From an uncultured Muribaculaceae bacterium (GTDB lineage Bacteria > Bacteroidota > Bacteroidia > Bacteroidales > Muribaculaceae): 64,000 nucleotides of DNA. Positions 27,975 to 37,500 of the stretch are shown piece after piece. The notes beneath the pieces were generated by a model. That model was not told the origin of the DNA, ran no database searches, and worked only from the letters and a program-made list of their open reading frames with translations. Where the stretch lies: assembly GCA_958439725.1 (NCBI GenBank), contig CAUBWJ010000009.1, forward strand, positions 1 through 64,000, read 5' to 3'. Position 1 is the first letter of the stretch; each line of letters starts with the position of its first letter. The position numbers and the translations under genes are program-made.

Positions 27975-29018
27975 ATGAAAATCCAGAAAACTACAGCCCC
28001 TTCGCCCATCGGCGAGATAACCCTTTACACGCTCACCAACAGCGCCGGAGCCTCAGTAACCCTTTCAAGCCTCGGCGCCGGCATCAACAGCGTGGTTGTT
28101 CCCGACGCTTCAGGCAAAATGGACAATGTGGTGCTTGGCTACCGTGATCCGGCATCATACATAGCCGACGGCCCCTGCGCCGGAAAAGTGCCCGGCCGTT
28201 TCGCCAACCGTATCGCCAAAGGTCATTTCTCAATCGGCGACAAGGAATATACCCTCCCCATCAACAACGGGCCGAACTCGCTTCATGGCGGTCCCGACGG
28301 ATTTATGAACCGTATCTGGAACTCACGTCTCGACGGCGATACCGTGGTTTTCGAGCTCACCAGCCCTGACGGCGACGCAGGCTACCCCGGCGAACTGCAG
28401 GCCGAGGCACGCTATACCTGGAGCGACGACTGCACCCTGACGCTGCGGCTGCTCGCCCACACCGACGCTCCTACGGTGGTGAATCTCACCAACCACACCT
28501 ACTGGAATCTGGAGGGAGAAAACTCCGGCTCAGTCCTCGACCATACGCTCTGGCTCGCGGCAAGCCATTATCTCCCCACCGACGACACGCTTATCCCCAC
28601 CGGCGAGATAGCACCCGTGGAGGGCACGCCGATGGACTTCACCAAGTTCCGGCGCCTCGGCGACGACATCCATGCCGATTTCCCCGCCATAACATACGGC
28701 AAGGGCTATGATAACTGCTGGATGGTGGATGACTACCGTCCCGGCGTTCTCCGCCATATAGCCACACTCAACGCGCCCCACAGCGGACGCGTGCTCGAGG
28801 TGTCCACTACCCAGCCGGCCGCACAGGTATATGCAGGCTGCTGGCTCGCCGGAAGCCCCGAAAACCCCGAGGGACGCAGCTACAACGACTACGACGGCGT
28901 GGCCATAGAATGTCAGAACGCACCCGACGCCCCCAACAAGCCCCAGTTCCCCTCTGCCCTGCTACTGCCCGGACAGACCTACGACCAGACAATAACATTT
29001 CACATTTCAGCAAAATAA
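27975..29018 (+). CDS. galM: Aldose 1-epimerase (galactose mutarotase)
   Basis: 347 residues, normal for GalM. Signature parts: CAGKVPGRFANRIAKG, NNGPNSLHGGPDGF (first catalytic histidine), VNLTNHTYWNLEG (second histidine) and a C-terminal IECQNAPDAPNKPQFPS with the catalytic base glutamate. It interconverts alpha and beta anomers of galactose or glucose. No signal peptide. It is followed after 13 nt by a sugar-nucleotidyltransferase gene. Confidence 0.93.
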   Translation: MKIQKTTAPSPIGEITLYTLTNSAGASVTLSSLGAGINSVVVPDASGKMDNVVLGYRDPASYIADGPCAGKVPGRFANRIAKGHFSIGDKEYTLPINNGPNSLHGGPDGFMNRIWNSRLDGDTVVFELTSPDGDAGYPGELQAEARYTWSDDCTLTLRLLAHTDAPTVVNLTNHTYWNLEGENSGSVLDHTLWLAASHYLPTDDTLIPTGEIAPVEGTPMDFTKFRRLGDDIHADFPAITYGKGYDNCWMVDDYRPGVLRHIATLNAPHSGRVLEVSTTQPAAQVYAGCWLAGSPENPEGRSYNDYDGVAIECQNAPDAPNKPQFPSALLLPGQTYDQTITFHISAK

Positions 29019-29031
29019 ACAGTACAACGCA

Positions 29032-29943
29032 ATGAAACCGACTCTTTTTGTGCTCGCTGCAGGAATGGGCAGCCGCTACGGCGGCCTCAAGCAGCTCGAC
29101 CCGCTCGGCCCCAACGGCGAAACCATCATGGACTATTCTATCTACGACGCCATACACGCCGGATTCGGCAAAGTGGTTTTTGTAATCCGCAAGGACTTCG
29201 AGGACGACTTCCGTAAAAAAATCCTCTCAAAATACGAAGGCCACATTCCCGTGGAAGTAGTGTTCCAGTCAATCGACGCCCTTCCCGAAGGATATACCTG
29301 CCCGGCCGACCGCAGCAAACCCTGGGGCACGAACCACGCCGTGCTCATGGGCAAGGACGCCATCAAAGAGCCTTTCGCCGTAATCAATGCCGACGACTTC
29401 TATGGCCGCAACGCATTCGAAGTAATAGCCAAGGAGCTTATGCGCGAGCGCGACCGCAAGGGCGACTACTGCATGGTAGGATTCCGTGTAGGCAACACCA
29501 TGACCGAAAACGGTTCGGTGGCCCGCGGAGTATGCACCACCGACAAGGACGGACATCTCACCTCCGTGGTTGAGCGTACCGCCATCAGCTATGATCCGGA
29601 ACACCGCATTGTATTCACCGACGAGAACGGCAAGGAACAGACCCTCGAGCCCAACACTCCGGTTTCGATGAACCTCTGGGGATTCACTCCCGATTATTTC
29701 GACTACAGCGAGCGTGAGTTCAAGAAATTCCTTGACCGCGACCTCAACACTCCCAAATCGGAATTCTTCATTCCTCTCTGCATCGACGCCCTCATTAAGA
29801 ACGGCGAGGCCACTGTGAAAGTGCTCGACACCGATTCAAAATGGTTCGGAGTCACCTACGCAGCCGACCGTCCCGGTGTTGTAGAGAAGTTTGCCGAGCT
29901 CCATCGCTCCGGCCTGTATCCCTCGCCGCTGTTCAAAGCCTGA
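29032..29943 (+). CDS. Sugar-phosphate nucleotidyltransferase family protein
   Basis: 303 residues. The nucleotide-binding loop LAAGMGSRYGGLKQLDPLGP, the metal aspartate in VINADDFYG and the SMNLWGFTPDYFD segment place it in the NTP_transferase superfamily near glucose-1-phosphate uridylyl/thymidylyltransferases. Cotranscribed with galM, so it may activate a hexose 1-phosphate released from galactose or a related sugar. The exact sugar and nucleotide are not readable. Confidence 0.8.
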   Translation: MKPTLFVLAAGMGSRYGGLKQLDPLGPNGETIMDYSIYDAIHAGFGKVVFVIRKDFEDDFRKKILSKYEGHIPVEVVFQSIDALPEGYTCPADRSKPWGTNHAVLMGKDAIKEPFAVINADDFYGRNAFEVIAKELMRERDRKGDYCMVGFRVGNTMTENGSVARGVCTTDKDGHLTSVVERTAISYDPEHRIVFTDENGKEQTLEPNTPVSMNLWGFTPDYFDYSEREFKKFLDRDLNTPKSEFFIPLCIDALIKNGEATVKVLDTDSKWFGVTYAADRPGVVEKFAELHRSGLYPSPLFKA

Positions 29944-29967
29944 CAAATTTCCATAAGCCTGCTATAA

Positions 29968-30023
29968 GAGCCGGAGAAAGCGCCTTGCATTCACAAGCAC
30001 CACTTTCTCCGGCCTCTTGTTTC
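29968..30023 (+). terminator. Terminator of galM operon
   Basis: Long stem 29968-29980 with 30003-30016 (core CCGGAGAAAG with CTTTCTCCGG) followed by TTGTTT, 24 nt after the stop. Its 3' end overlaps the -33 region of the tgt promoter. Confidence 0.8.
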
Positions 30024-30052
30024 ATCTATCTGAGGAAATTTAGCTAAATTTG
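30020..30052 (+). promoter_or_regulatory. Promoter directly abutting tgt
   Basis: TTTC at 30020-30023, a 21-nt spacer and a perfect TAAATTTG at 30045-30052. The tgt ATG begins at 30057, so the transcript would be leaderless or nearly so. Confidence 0.6.
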
Positions 30053-30056
30053 CGGC

Positions 30057-31187
30057 ATGGAATTCAAAATCGATGCCACCGCCGCCGGCACTGACGCGCG
30101 CGCCGGCGAAATAACCACCGACCACGGCAAAATCCTCACTCCTGTATTTATGCCCGTAGGCACCCTCGGCACTGTCAAGGGTGTGCATTTTCATGAACTC
30201 CGCGACGACATCAAGGCCCAGATAATACTCGGCAACACATATCACCTCTATCTGCGCCCAGGCACCGAGATTCTCCGGCGCGCGGGCGGACTCCATAAGT
30301 TCAACGGCTGGGAACGCCCTATCCTCACCGACAGCGGCGGCTTTCAGGTGTTCTCGCTCAGCGAGAACCGCAAGCTCACCGAAGAAGGCGCGCATTTCCG
30401 CTCACACATCGACGGCTCGAAACACCTCTTCACCCCCGAAGGCGTAGTCGACATACAGCGTGAAATCGGAGCCGATATAATGATGGCTCTCGACGAATGC
30501 CCTCCCGGGACATCCGACCACACATACGCGCGCCGCTCTCTGGCTCTCACACAGCGCTGGCTCGACCGCGGATGGAAACATTTCAACGAAACGGAAGGTC
30601 TCTACGGTTACCGTCAGGCCTTCTTCCCCATAGTGCAGGGAGTCACATACCCCGACCTTCGCCGGGAGGCGGCACGCCACGTGGCCGACCTCGGCGCGGA
30701 AGGCAACGCCATCGGCGGACTTGCCGTGGGCGAGCCCGTGGAGAAAATGTATGAGATGATAGAGGTGGTCAACGAAATCCTCCCCGCCGACCGCCCCCGC
30801 TATCTTATGGGCGTTGGTACTCCGGCAAATATCCTTGAGGCGATTGACCGCGGAGTCGACATGATGGATTGCGTTATGCCCACCCGCAACGGCCGCAACG
30901 GAATGCTTTTCACCGCCAACGGCATAATGAACATGCGCAACAAGAAATGGGCCGACGATTTCTCCCCCCTGGACGAATCGGGCACAAGCTACGTTGACCG
31001 CGTGTATTCGAAAGCCTACGTGCGCCATCTCTTCATCAGCCAGGAACTGCTGGCCATGCAGATTGCGTCCATCCACAATCTGGCATTCTACCTGTGGCTC
31101 ACCGGCGAGGCGCGACGCCACATAATAGCCGGCGATTTCGCCACATGGAAGCCCGAAATGGTGCGCCGCGTCACAAACCGTCTGTAG
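30057..31187 (+). CDS. tgt: tRNA-guanine transglycosylase, zinc-cysteine-less form
   Basis: 376 residues. Catalytic and substrate motifs are intact: TPVFMPVGTLGTVKG, LTDSGGFQVFS with the catalytic aspartate, DECPPG, GGLAVGEP and DRGVDMMDCVMPTRNGRNG. It exchanges guanine 34 for preQ1 in GUN-anticodon tRNAs. In the zinc site, where most bacterial enzymes have CxCxxC and a distant His, the sequence reads FSPLDESGTSYVDRVYSKAY with no cysteine; the His of SIHNLAFYLWL remains. The zinc is therefore probably absent, perhaps a lineage trait. Confidence 0.93.
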   Translation: MEFKIDATAAGTDARAGEITTDHGKILTPVFMPVGTLGTVKGVHFHELRDDIKAQIILGNTYHLYLRPGTEILRRAGGLHKFNGWERPILTDSGGFQVFSLSENRKLTEEGAHFRSHIDGSKHLFTPEGVVDIQREIGADIMMALDECPPGTSDHTYARRSLALTQRWLDRGWKHFNETEGLYGYRQAFFPIVQGVTYPDLRREAARHVADLGAEGNAIGGLAVGEPVEKMYEMIEVVNEILPADRPRYLMGVGTPANILEAIDRGVDMMDCVMPTRNGRNGMLFTANGIMNMRNKKWADDFSPLDESGTSYVDRVYSKAYVRHLFISQELLAMQIASIHNLAFYLWLTGEARRHIIAGDFATWKPEMVRRVTNRL

Positions 31188-31212
31188 TAAACCACCACCC
31201 ACTCTGAGAATT

Positions 31213-32295
31213 GTGAAACACCCTGTAAAAATACTCGACCGATATATAATAGGTAAATTTCTCGGCACCTATATATTCGCCATTTTTCTGATTCTGGCCA
31301 TCACGGTGATGTTTGACATCAACGAGAAACTCGACTCGTTCCTTAAGGCTCCCCTGAAGGCCACCGTGTTCGATTACTTTCTCAACTTTCTCCCCTACTT
31401 CGCCAATCAGTTCAGCCCGCTGTTCACATTTATCGCCGTAATTTTCTTCACGTCCAAGCTTGCCGACAATTCCGAAATAATAGCCATGCTCTCATCGGGC
31501 ATGAGCTTCAAAAGGCTTCTGAGGCCCTATATGATCTCGGCTGCCGTCATAGCCATTGCCACTTATCTGCTTTCGGCCTACATTATTCCTCCGGCCAATG
31601 TGAAACGTATAGAATACACCAACACCTACGTCAAAAACAAGCGCGTGGATTACGGCACCAATATCCAGATGCAGGTGGAAAAAGGAGAGATAGCCTACAT
31701 GAGCCGCTATGACAACAATGCCAAGACTGGCTACAAGTTCTCACTGGAATCGTTCAAGGACAAGAAACTCGTGTCGCGTCTCACGGCCCAGACCATCCGC
31801 TACGACACACTCTACAACTGGCAGGTACGCGATTATATGATTCGCGATTTCAAAGGCAACCGCGAGGAAATACGCCGCGGCAACAAACTTGACACGGTGA
31901 TTCCCATCGAGCCCCGCGACTTCCTCATATCCAAGAACGACCACGAGACAATGAACACCCCCGACCTGAACAATTACATCGAACGTCAGAAAGAACGCGG
32001 AGTGGCCAACATAAAATCGTTTGAGATAGAATATCACAAACGGTTCGCAATGACAGCGGCAGCTTTCATTCTCACCATCATAGGCATGACACTCTCGGCG
32101 CGCAAGGTAAAGGGCGGAATGGGTATAAACATCGGTATAGGACTGGTGCTCAGCTTCAGCTACATTCTGTTTATGACCGTCACATCCTCATTCGCGGTCA
32201 GCGGTCTCACGTCGCCTATGTTCGCCATGTGGATTCCCAATATTGTATATGCAGTGATTGCATTCGTGCTCTATAAGAAAGCATCCAAGGGCTAA
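31213..32295 (+). CDS. LptF/LptG-family permease
   Basis: 360 residues, GTG start at 31213 chosen because it gives the basic N-terminus KILDRYIIGKFLGTY typical of the family. Three N-terminal membrane segments, a periplasmic beta domain (about 125-265) and three C-terminal segments match the LptF/G half-transporter that with LptB extracts lipopolysaccharide from the inner membrane. LptG is likelier than LptF from the length. It is 25 nt downstream of tgt. Confidence 0.88.
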   Translation: MKHPVKILDRYIIGKFLGTYIFAIFLILAITVMFDINEKLDSFLKAPLKATVFDYFLNFLPYFANQFSPLFTFIAVIFFTSKLADNSEIIAMLSSGMSFKRLLRPYMISAAVIAIATYLLSAYIIPPANVKRIEYTNTYVKNKRVDYGTNIQMQVEKGEIAYMSRYDNNAKTGYKFSLESFKDKKLVSRLTAQTIRYDTLYNWQVRDYMIRDFKGNREEIRRGNKLDTVIPIEPRDFLISKNDHETMNTPDLNNYIERQKERGVANIKSFEIEYHKRFAMTAAAFILTIIGMTLSARKVKGGMGINIGIGLVLSFSYILFMTVTSSFAVSGLTSPMFAMWIPNIVYAVIAFVLYKKASKG

Positions 32296-32341
32296 GAGAA
32301 GGGCCCCTTAATAATCCCCCGAAGAGATTCCGCATTGCCGT

Positions 32342-32554
32342 TCAGACTACGGGAACGGCAACCATATTCCCGTCCTTATCCGTGCTTATCGCCACTTTTC
32401 CCGGCATGAACACCGTGGAATGCACTTCCTTCTCAAACGGATAGACACGTATGTGACCCTGGCCGTCGCTTTCGGCTATGTGGAGAGGATATTCCTTTCC
32501 CTCGAATAGGATGACATTGGCAAGCACACGGCTCACCTTTCCGTAACTATTCAT
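32342..32554 (-). CDS. Small conserved-looking protein of unknown function
   Basis: 70 residues, no signal or membrane segment. The sequence is balanced and beta-like (VSRVLANVILFEGKEYPLHI, then VYPFEKEVHSTVFMPGKVAI), suggesting a compact folded domain. Last gene of the ileS operon, 6 nt after the DUF4296 gene. The stop codon lies within an 8-bp inverted repeat (32336-32343 with 32353-32360). I do not recognise the family. Confidence 0.65.
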   Translation of the reverse strand: MNSYGKVSRVLANVILFEGKEYPLHIAESDGQGHIRVYPFEKEVHSTVFMPGKVAISTDKDGNMVAVPVV

Positions 32555-32560
32555 TTTTCT

Positions 32561-33382
32561 TTATTTTGACGTCTTGCCCTTGGTCTCGCGAACAAAAGAC
32601 TTCATGGGCGATGTGCGGATATGGCGGAAGTCCTCATTCCACCGCATACGCACCAAAGAAATCGAATCAATGTATCCCGCATGCGCCGATTTGCGCGGAG
32701 AGAGGATATAGCCATACACTCCACGGGCAGTCTGGTCCGGGTCAAGCACGAGCGTGGCGCTCTGCCACCCTTCGCCATTGGCGGTAGTCACCACAAAATC
32801 ACGTTTGTTGTCGGAATAATCCGCACCAAGACCCACTTCGAGCGGCGCGCCGCCATCTATACGTTTGAACCGCAGGCAGTAGACATCGCCCTTCTCCCAG
32901 TTGGCATCCGGGTCGATGGTAAAAGACACGATATCCGTGGGACTCTGGGGAGTGAACGAGCGGAATCTTATTCCGGCCCATACATCCACCGAGTCACCTT
33001 CCACCGATACGGAAGATGTTCCGATTCCCGCAACAGAAGCTCCGGCGGTAGCCTGTGCTTCGGCAAGCTCCTTCTCAAGCTGCTTCACCACATCGTCGCA
33101 CACCTCCACGTATGCTTCCATATTGTAGCCATACCAGGCAAAGGATGAATCGGCCTGCTCCGTAGTCAGTCCGTGGCGCGCATAAACGCTCTGACGGAAT
33201 GCCCTGCGCGAGGAATCGGTGGGGAAAGACCTCGGATTGGCCTCAACCACGCTCTCCCCTTTATGTATATCGACCATGAGCGATACCATCTCGTCGTGCG
33301 ACAGCACACCCTCCGGCGGACGGTTGCAGCCTGCCGCGGCGGCTATTGCCAGAACAGCTAAGAGAGGATAAGGCTTCTTCAT
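32561..33382 (-). CDS. DUF4296 lipoprotein
   Basis: 273 residues. Lipobox AAGC gives lipidated Cys19. Residues about 25-110 fit DUF4296 (LSHDEMVSLMVDIHKGESVV, then SVYARHGLTTEQADSSFAWYGYN), a helical domain confined to Bacteroidota. The C-terminal half is beta-rich and resembles a carbohydrate-binding or jelly-roll module. It follows lspA by 34 nt, an arrangement common in Bacteroidales. Function unknown. Confidence 0.8.
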   Translation of the reverse strand: MKKPYPLLAVLAIAAAAGCNRPPEGVLSHDEMVSLMVDIHKGESVVEANPRSFPTDSSRRAFRQSVYARHGLTTEQADSSFAWYGYNMEAYVEVCDDVVKQLEKELAEAQATAGASVAGIGTSSVSVEGDSVDVWAGIRFRSFTPQSPTDIVSFTIDPDANWEKGDVYCLRFKRIDGGAPLEVGLGADYSDNKRDFVVTTANGEGWQSATLVLDPDQTARGVYGYILSPRKSAHAGYIDSISLVRMRWNEDFRHIRTSPMKSFVRETKGKTSK

Positions 33383-33416
33383 AGTCAGTAAATATCGTGA
33401 ATCTCTGTTATAAGTG

Positions 33417-34067
33417 TTATTCGGCCTCTTCGGCTTCCTTGCCGGTGGGTTCGTGGTCCGACATCTGCTCGGAAAGACTCCTGGAATAGAATATGAGCAT
33501 CACAAGCACACCCACGGTAATAGCCGCATCGGCAATATTGAACACCGGCTGGAAAAACAGGAACTCCTGTCCTCCAACCCACGGCATCCAGGAGGGCCAC
33601 TCAAAGCTGAACAGCGGGAAATAGAGCATATCCACCACAAGGCCGTGGAAAAGCGTGCCATATCCGCCACCATCGGGGAACAGCACAGCTACCTCAGGAA
33701 CGGGAGGATTATTGAAAATCAGGCCGTAGAAAAGACAGTCTATGATATTTCCGGCCGCTCCGGCGGTAATCAGGGCTATGCAGACAAGGAATCCACGTTT
33801 TACCTCCGGACGATCCTTAAGTTTCACTATCACCCAGATAAGCAGTCCGGCAAGCACAATCCTGAACAGGCTCAGGAAGAGCTTGCTGCCCATCTTCATG
33901 CCGAAAGCCATACCGTCGTTTTCGATGAAGAGGAGCTGGAACCAGGAGGTGATACGGAAATCCTCACCCAGATAGAAATGGGTCTTGACCCATATCTTCA
34001 GAGCCTGATCGGCAATGATTACCGCGAGAATGACTATTAGCGCAAGCCAGCCTTTAGATAGTTTCAT
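33417..34067 (-). CDS. lspA: Lipoprotein signal peptidase (signal peptidase II)
   Basis: 216 residues with four membrane segments, about 50 longer than E. coli LspA because of an insertion around residues 110-155. The catalytic pair is intact: GAAGNIIDCLFYG and FNIADAAITVG carry the two aspartates, and ENDGMAFG is the N-terminal signature. It removes signal peptides from the many lipoproteins encoded here, including those of the fimbrial locus. It lies 8 nt after the DksA-like gene. Confidence 0.93.
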   Translation of the reverse strand: MKLSKGWLALIVILAVIIADQALKIWVKTHFYLGEDFRITSWFQLLFIENDGMAFGMKMGSKLFLSLFRIVLAGLLIWVIVKLKDRPEVKRGFLVCIALITAGAAGNIIDCLFYGLIFNNPPVPEVAVLFPDGGGYGTLFHGLVVDMLYFPLFSFEWPSWMPWVGGQEFLFFQPVFNIADAAITVGVLVMLIFYSRSLSEQMSDHEPTGKEAEEAE

Positions 34068-34075
34068 ATACCGCG

Positions 34076-34456
34076 TCAGTCTTTGTTGTTGAGCTTGGCG
34101 TCAATGCCGAGGGTAGCGTGGGGAACGGCACGGAGTCGCTCCTTGGGTATAAGTTTGCCCGTGGCACGGCAGATTCCGTAGGTCTTGTTCTCTATTCTCA
34201 CCAAAGCGGCCTGCAGATGCTGAATGAACTTCATCTGACGCTCTGCCAGGCGCCCGCTCTCCTCTTTGCTGAGAGTGGTGGCACCTTCTTCAAGCACCTT
34301 GAATGTGGGCGACGTATCGGCCACATCATTGCCTTCGGTATTGTTTACACTTGCCTTCAGAAGCTCATAATCTGCCTGAGCTTTGGCAAGTTTATTAAGA
34401 ATCAGCTCTTTGAATTCCTGAAGTTCTTCATCGGAATATCGGGTCTTTTCTGCCAT
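34076..34456 (-). CDS. DksA/TraR-like protein with degenerate zinc finger
   Basis: 126 residues. An N-terminal coiled coil is followed by the DksA signature YGICRATGKLIPKERLRAVPHAT. Of the four zinc cysteines only the first (in GIC) survives; the partner position is Ala-Thr and the second pair is replaced by GIDAKLNN. DksA proteins enter the RNA polymerase secondary channel and act with ppGpp; cysteine-poor members can still function. Sits between ileS and lspA in one operon. Confidence 0.85.
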   Translation of the reverse strand: MAEKTRYSDEELQEFKELILNKLAKAQADYELLKASVNNTEGNDVADTSPTFKVLEEGATTLSKEESGRLAERQMKFIQHLQAALVRIENKTYGICRATGKLIPKERLRAVPHATLGIDAKLNNKD

Positions 34457-34501
34457 TGTGCTAAGGGATAGGTTTATTAGGTTTATAAGGTATCAGAGAT
34501 T

Positions 34502-37500
34502 TTATCTATCAAGAGTTATCTTCACGTCAAGAGTGATGTCGTCAAGTTCGAGACGTTCCACATCATCGCCTTTGGCTTCTCCGATAGTCAGGGAATCGGC
34601 AAGAACCTGGCCCGATATATATTTGCCGAACGCTTCAAGAGAGCCGTCGGTCTGCGGATTGGGTTCGAATGTGAGATTGATGCGGTCGGTTATCTCATAG
34701 CCGCGGTTCTTGCGGATATTCTGGATGCGATTCACTATATCACGGGCTATGCCCTCCATTCTCAATTCGGGAGTCACGGTGATGTCGAGAGCTATGGTCA
34801 CATTTCCCTCGTTGGCCACAAGCCATCCGGGAATATCCTCGGAGATTACCTCCACATCGGCCAGTTCTATGACAGCAGGAGCACCTTCAATTGCAAGCTC
34901 CACTCTTCCTTCCTTCTCCAGCATTGCTATGGCATGCTGGTCCATAGCCTGGATTTCGGCGGCAACCTTCTTCATGTTTTTGCCGAATTTCGGACCGAGT
35001 TTCTTGAAATCGGGCTTAACGCGCTTCACAAGCACGCCGTCGTCACTGCCCACAATCTGCATTTCCTTGACATTGATTTCATTAAGAATCAAGTCTTTCA
35101 TTGACTCAACATCCTGACGCTGGGCATCATCGACCACGGGAACGAGGATACGCTGCAGAGGCTGACGCACCTTCAGCGAAGCCTTGCGGCGTAAAGCAAG
35201 GGTCATGGAAGTAATGGTCTGGGCAAGAGCCATGCGCTTCTCCAGCGCCTTGTCTATGGCCTCGCGGTCCACTTCAGGAAGCAGCTGCAGATGCACGGAT
35301 TTGCTGTTTGCCATAGTTACCTCGGTGAGGTCGGCATACAGGCGGTCGGCATAGAAGGGAGCTATCGGCGCAAGCAGGAGCGCCACTGTCTCCAGACACT
35401 GATAGAGCGTCTGATAGGCCGACAGCTTGTTTTCGTTCATCTCTCCGCCCCAGAAACGCTTGCGGTTGAGGCGCACATACCAGTTGGAGAGGTTGTCGCC
35501 TACAAAATCGTTTATTGCGCGGGCGGCACGGGTGGGCTCGTAGTCCTCCATGGCCGATTCCACGGTCTCTATGAGCGAGTTGAGGAGCGAGATTATCCAG
35601 CGGTCGATTTCGGGACGCTTCTCCAGAGGAATCTGAGGCTGCGAGTTGTCGAAACCGTCAACGTTGGCATACAGAGCGAAGAATCCGTAGGTATTGTAAA
35701 GCGTCGCGAAGAGTTTTCGCGAGGTCTCCTCCACCCCGGCGGGGTCGAATTTCAGGTTGTCCCACGGTGCGGAATTTGCTATCATATACCAGCGCAACGG
35801 GTCGGAGCCATACTTCTCGATAGCCTCGAAGGGGTTGACGGCGTTGCCGAGACGTTTCGACATCTTGTTGCCGTCCTTGTCGAGCACGAGGCCGTTGGAG
35901 ATAACTGCTTTGTAGGCCACGGAATCAAACACCATGCCTGCTATGGCATGAAGGGTGAAGAACCATCCGCGTGTCTGGTCCACTCCCTCGGCTATGAAAT
36001 CGGCCGGGAATATGGTGCGCGCGTCAAAGGCATCCTTGTTCTCGAAGGGATAGTGTATCTGTGCGTATGGCATAGAACCGGAGTCGAACCACACGTCTAT
36101 AAGGTCAGTCTCGCGGTGCATCGGTTTGCCGGAGGGCGAAACGAGCACTATATCGTCAACATACGGACGGTGAAGGTCGATTTTCTCGTAGTTTTCTTTT
36201 GAATAGTCACCGGGTATGAATCCGCGGTCGCGATAGGGATTGCTCTTCATGAATCCGGCTTCCACGGCGCGGTCCATTTCGTTGTAAAGCATCTCCACGC
36301 TGTCTATGCACAGCTCTTCGGCAGCGTCGTCGGTGCGCCAGATGGGAAGAGGAGTGCCCCAGTAGCGGCTGCGCGAAAGGTTCCAGTCCTGCAGATTCTC
36401 AAGCCATTTTCCGAATCGGCCGGAGCCGGTTGACTGCGGTTTCCATTTAATGGTGTCGTTGAGCTGCATCAGACGCTCGCGCACCGCCGTGGTGCGGATA
36501 AACCAGCTGTCGAGCGGGTAATAGAGCACCGGTTTGTCGGTACGCCAGCAGTGGGGATAGCTGTGTACGTGTTTCTCGATTTTGAACACACCGTCGGTCT
36601 GCTTGAGCATCAGGCAGATTTCCACATCGAGTGTCTCGTCAGCATCGGTCTTGGAAGGGTCAAACGCATTCTTCACGTATTTTCCCTGCCAGGGAGTATA
36701 TGCTTCCACATTCACCATTTTCTTGACGAATTCGGAATCGAGATCTTCCAGCAGGTAGAAGCGGCCTGTCATATCCACCATCGGGCGGATATTGCCGTCG
36801 CGGTCTATAAGATGGAGAGGCGGAACACCGTTCTGACGCGACACACGGAGGTCGTCGGCACCGAATGTTCCGGCTATATGCACTATGCCGGTACCGTCGT
36901 CGGTCGATACATAGTCGCCGGGGATAACCCGGAAAGCGCCCTCTCCCGGATTCACCCAGGGAATGAGCTGTCGATATGTCATTCCGCACAAGTCGGAGCC
37001 TTTATACTGAGCCACGACCTTATACGGGATGAGTTTGTCGCCTTTTTTGTAGTCTTCCAGAGGAAGGGCGGCTGCCTTGGGATTGAAAAATGAACCCATG
37101 AGCGCATCTGCAACCACCACGGTTACCGGTTTGCCGGAATAAGGATTGTAAGTGCGAACCACATTATATACAATCGAGGGGCCTACAGCGAGGGCTGTGT
37201 TTGATGGAAGAGTCCAGGGAGTTGTGGTCCATGCCAGGAAATAGGGAGTTCCCCACTCTTTCATCTCTGGGCGCGGGTCGGTGATTTCAAACTGCGCCAC
37301 ACATGTGGTGTCCTTCACGTCGCGGTAGCAGCCTGGCTGGTTGAGCTCGTGGGTGCTGAGGCCGGTTCCGGCGGCGGGAGAATAAGGCTGGATGGTATAG
37401 CCTTTGTAAAGGAAACCTTTGTCATAAAGCTGGCGGAGGAGCCACCATACTGATTCGATGTAACGGTTGTCGTAGGTGATGTAAGGATTCTTGGTGTCGA

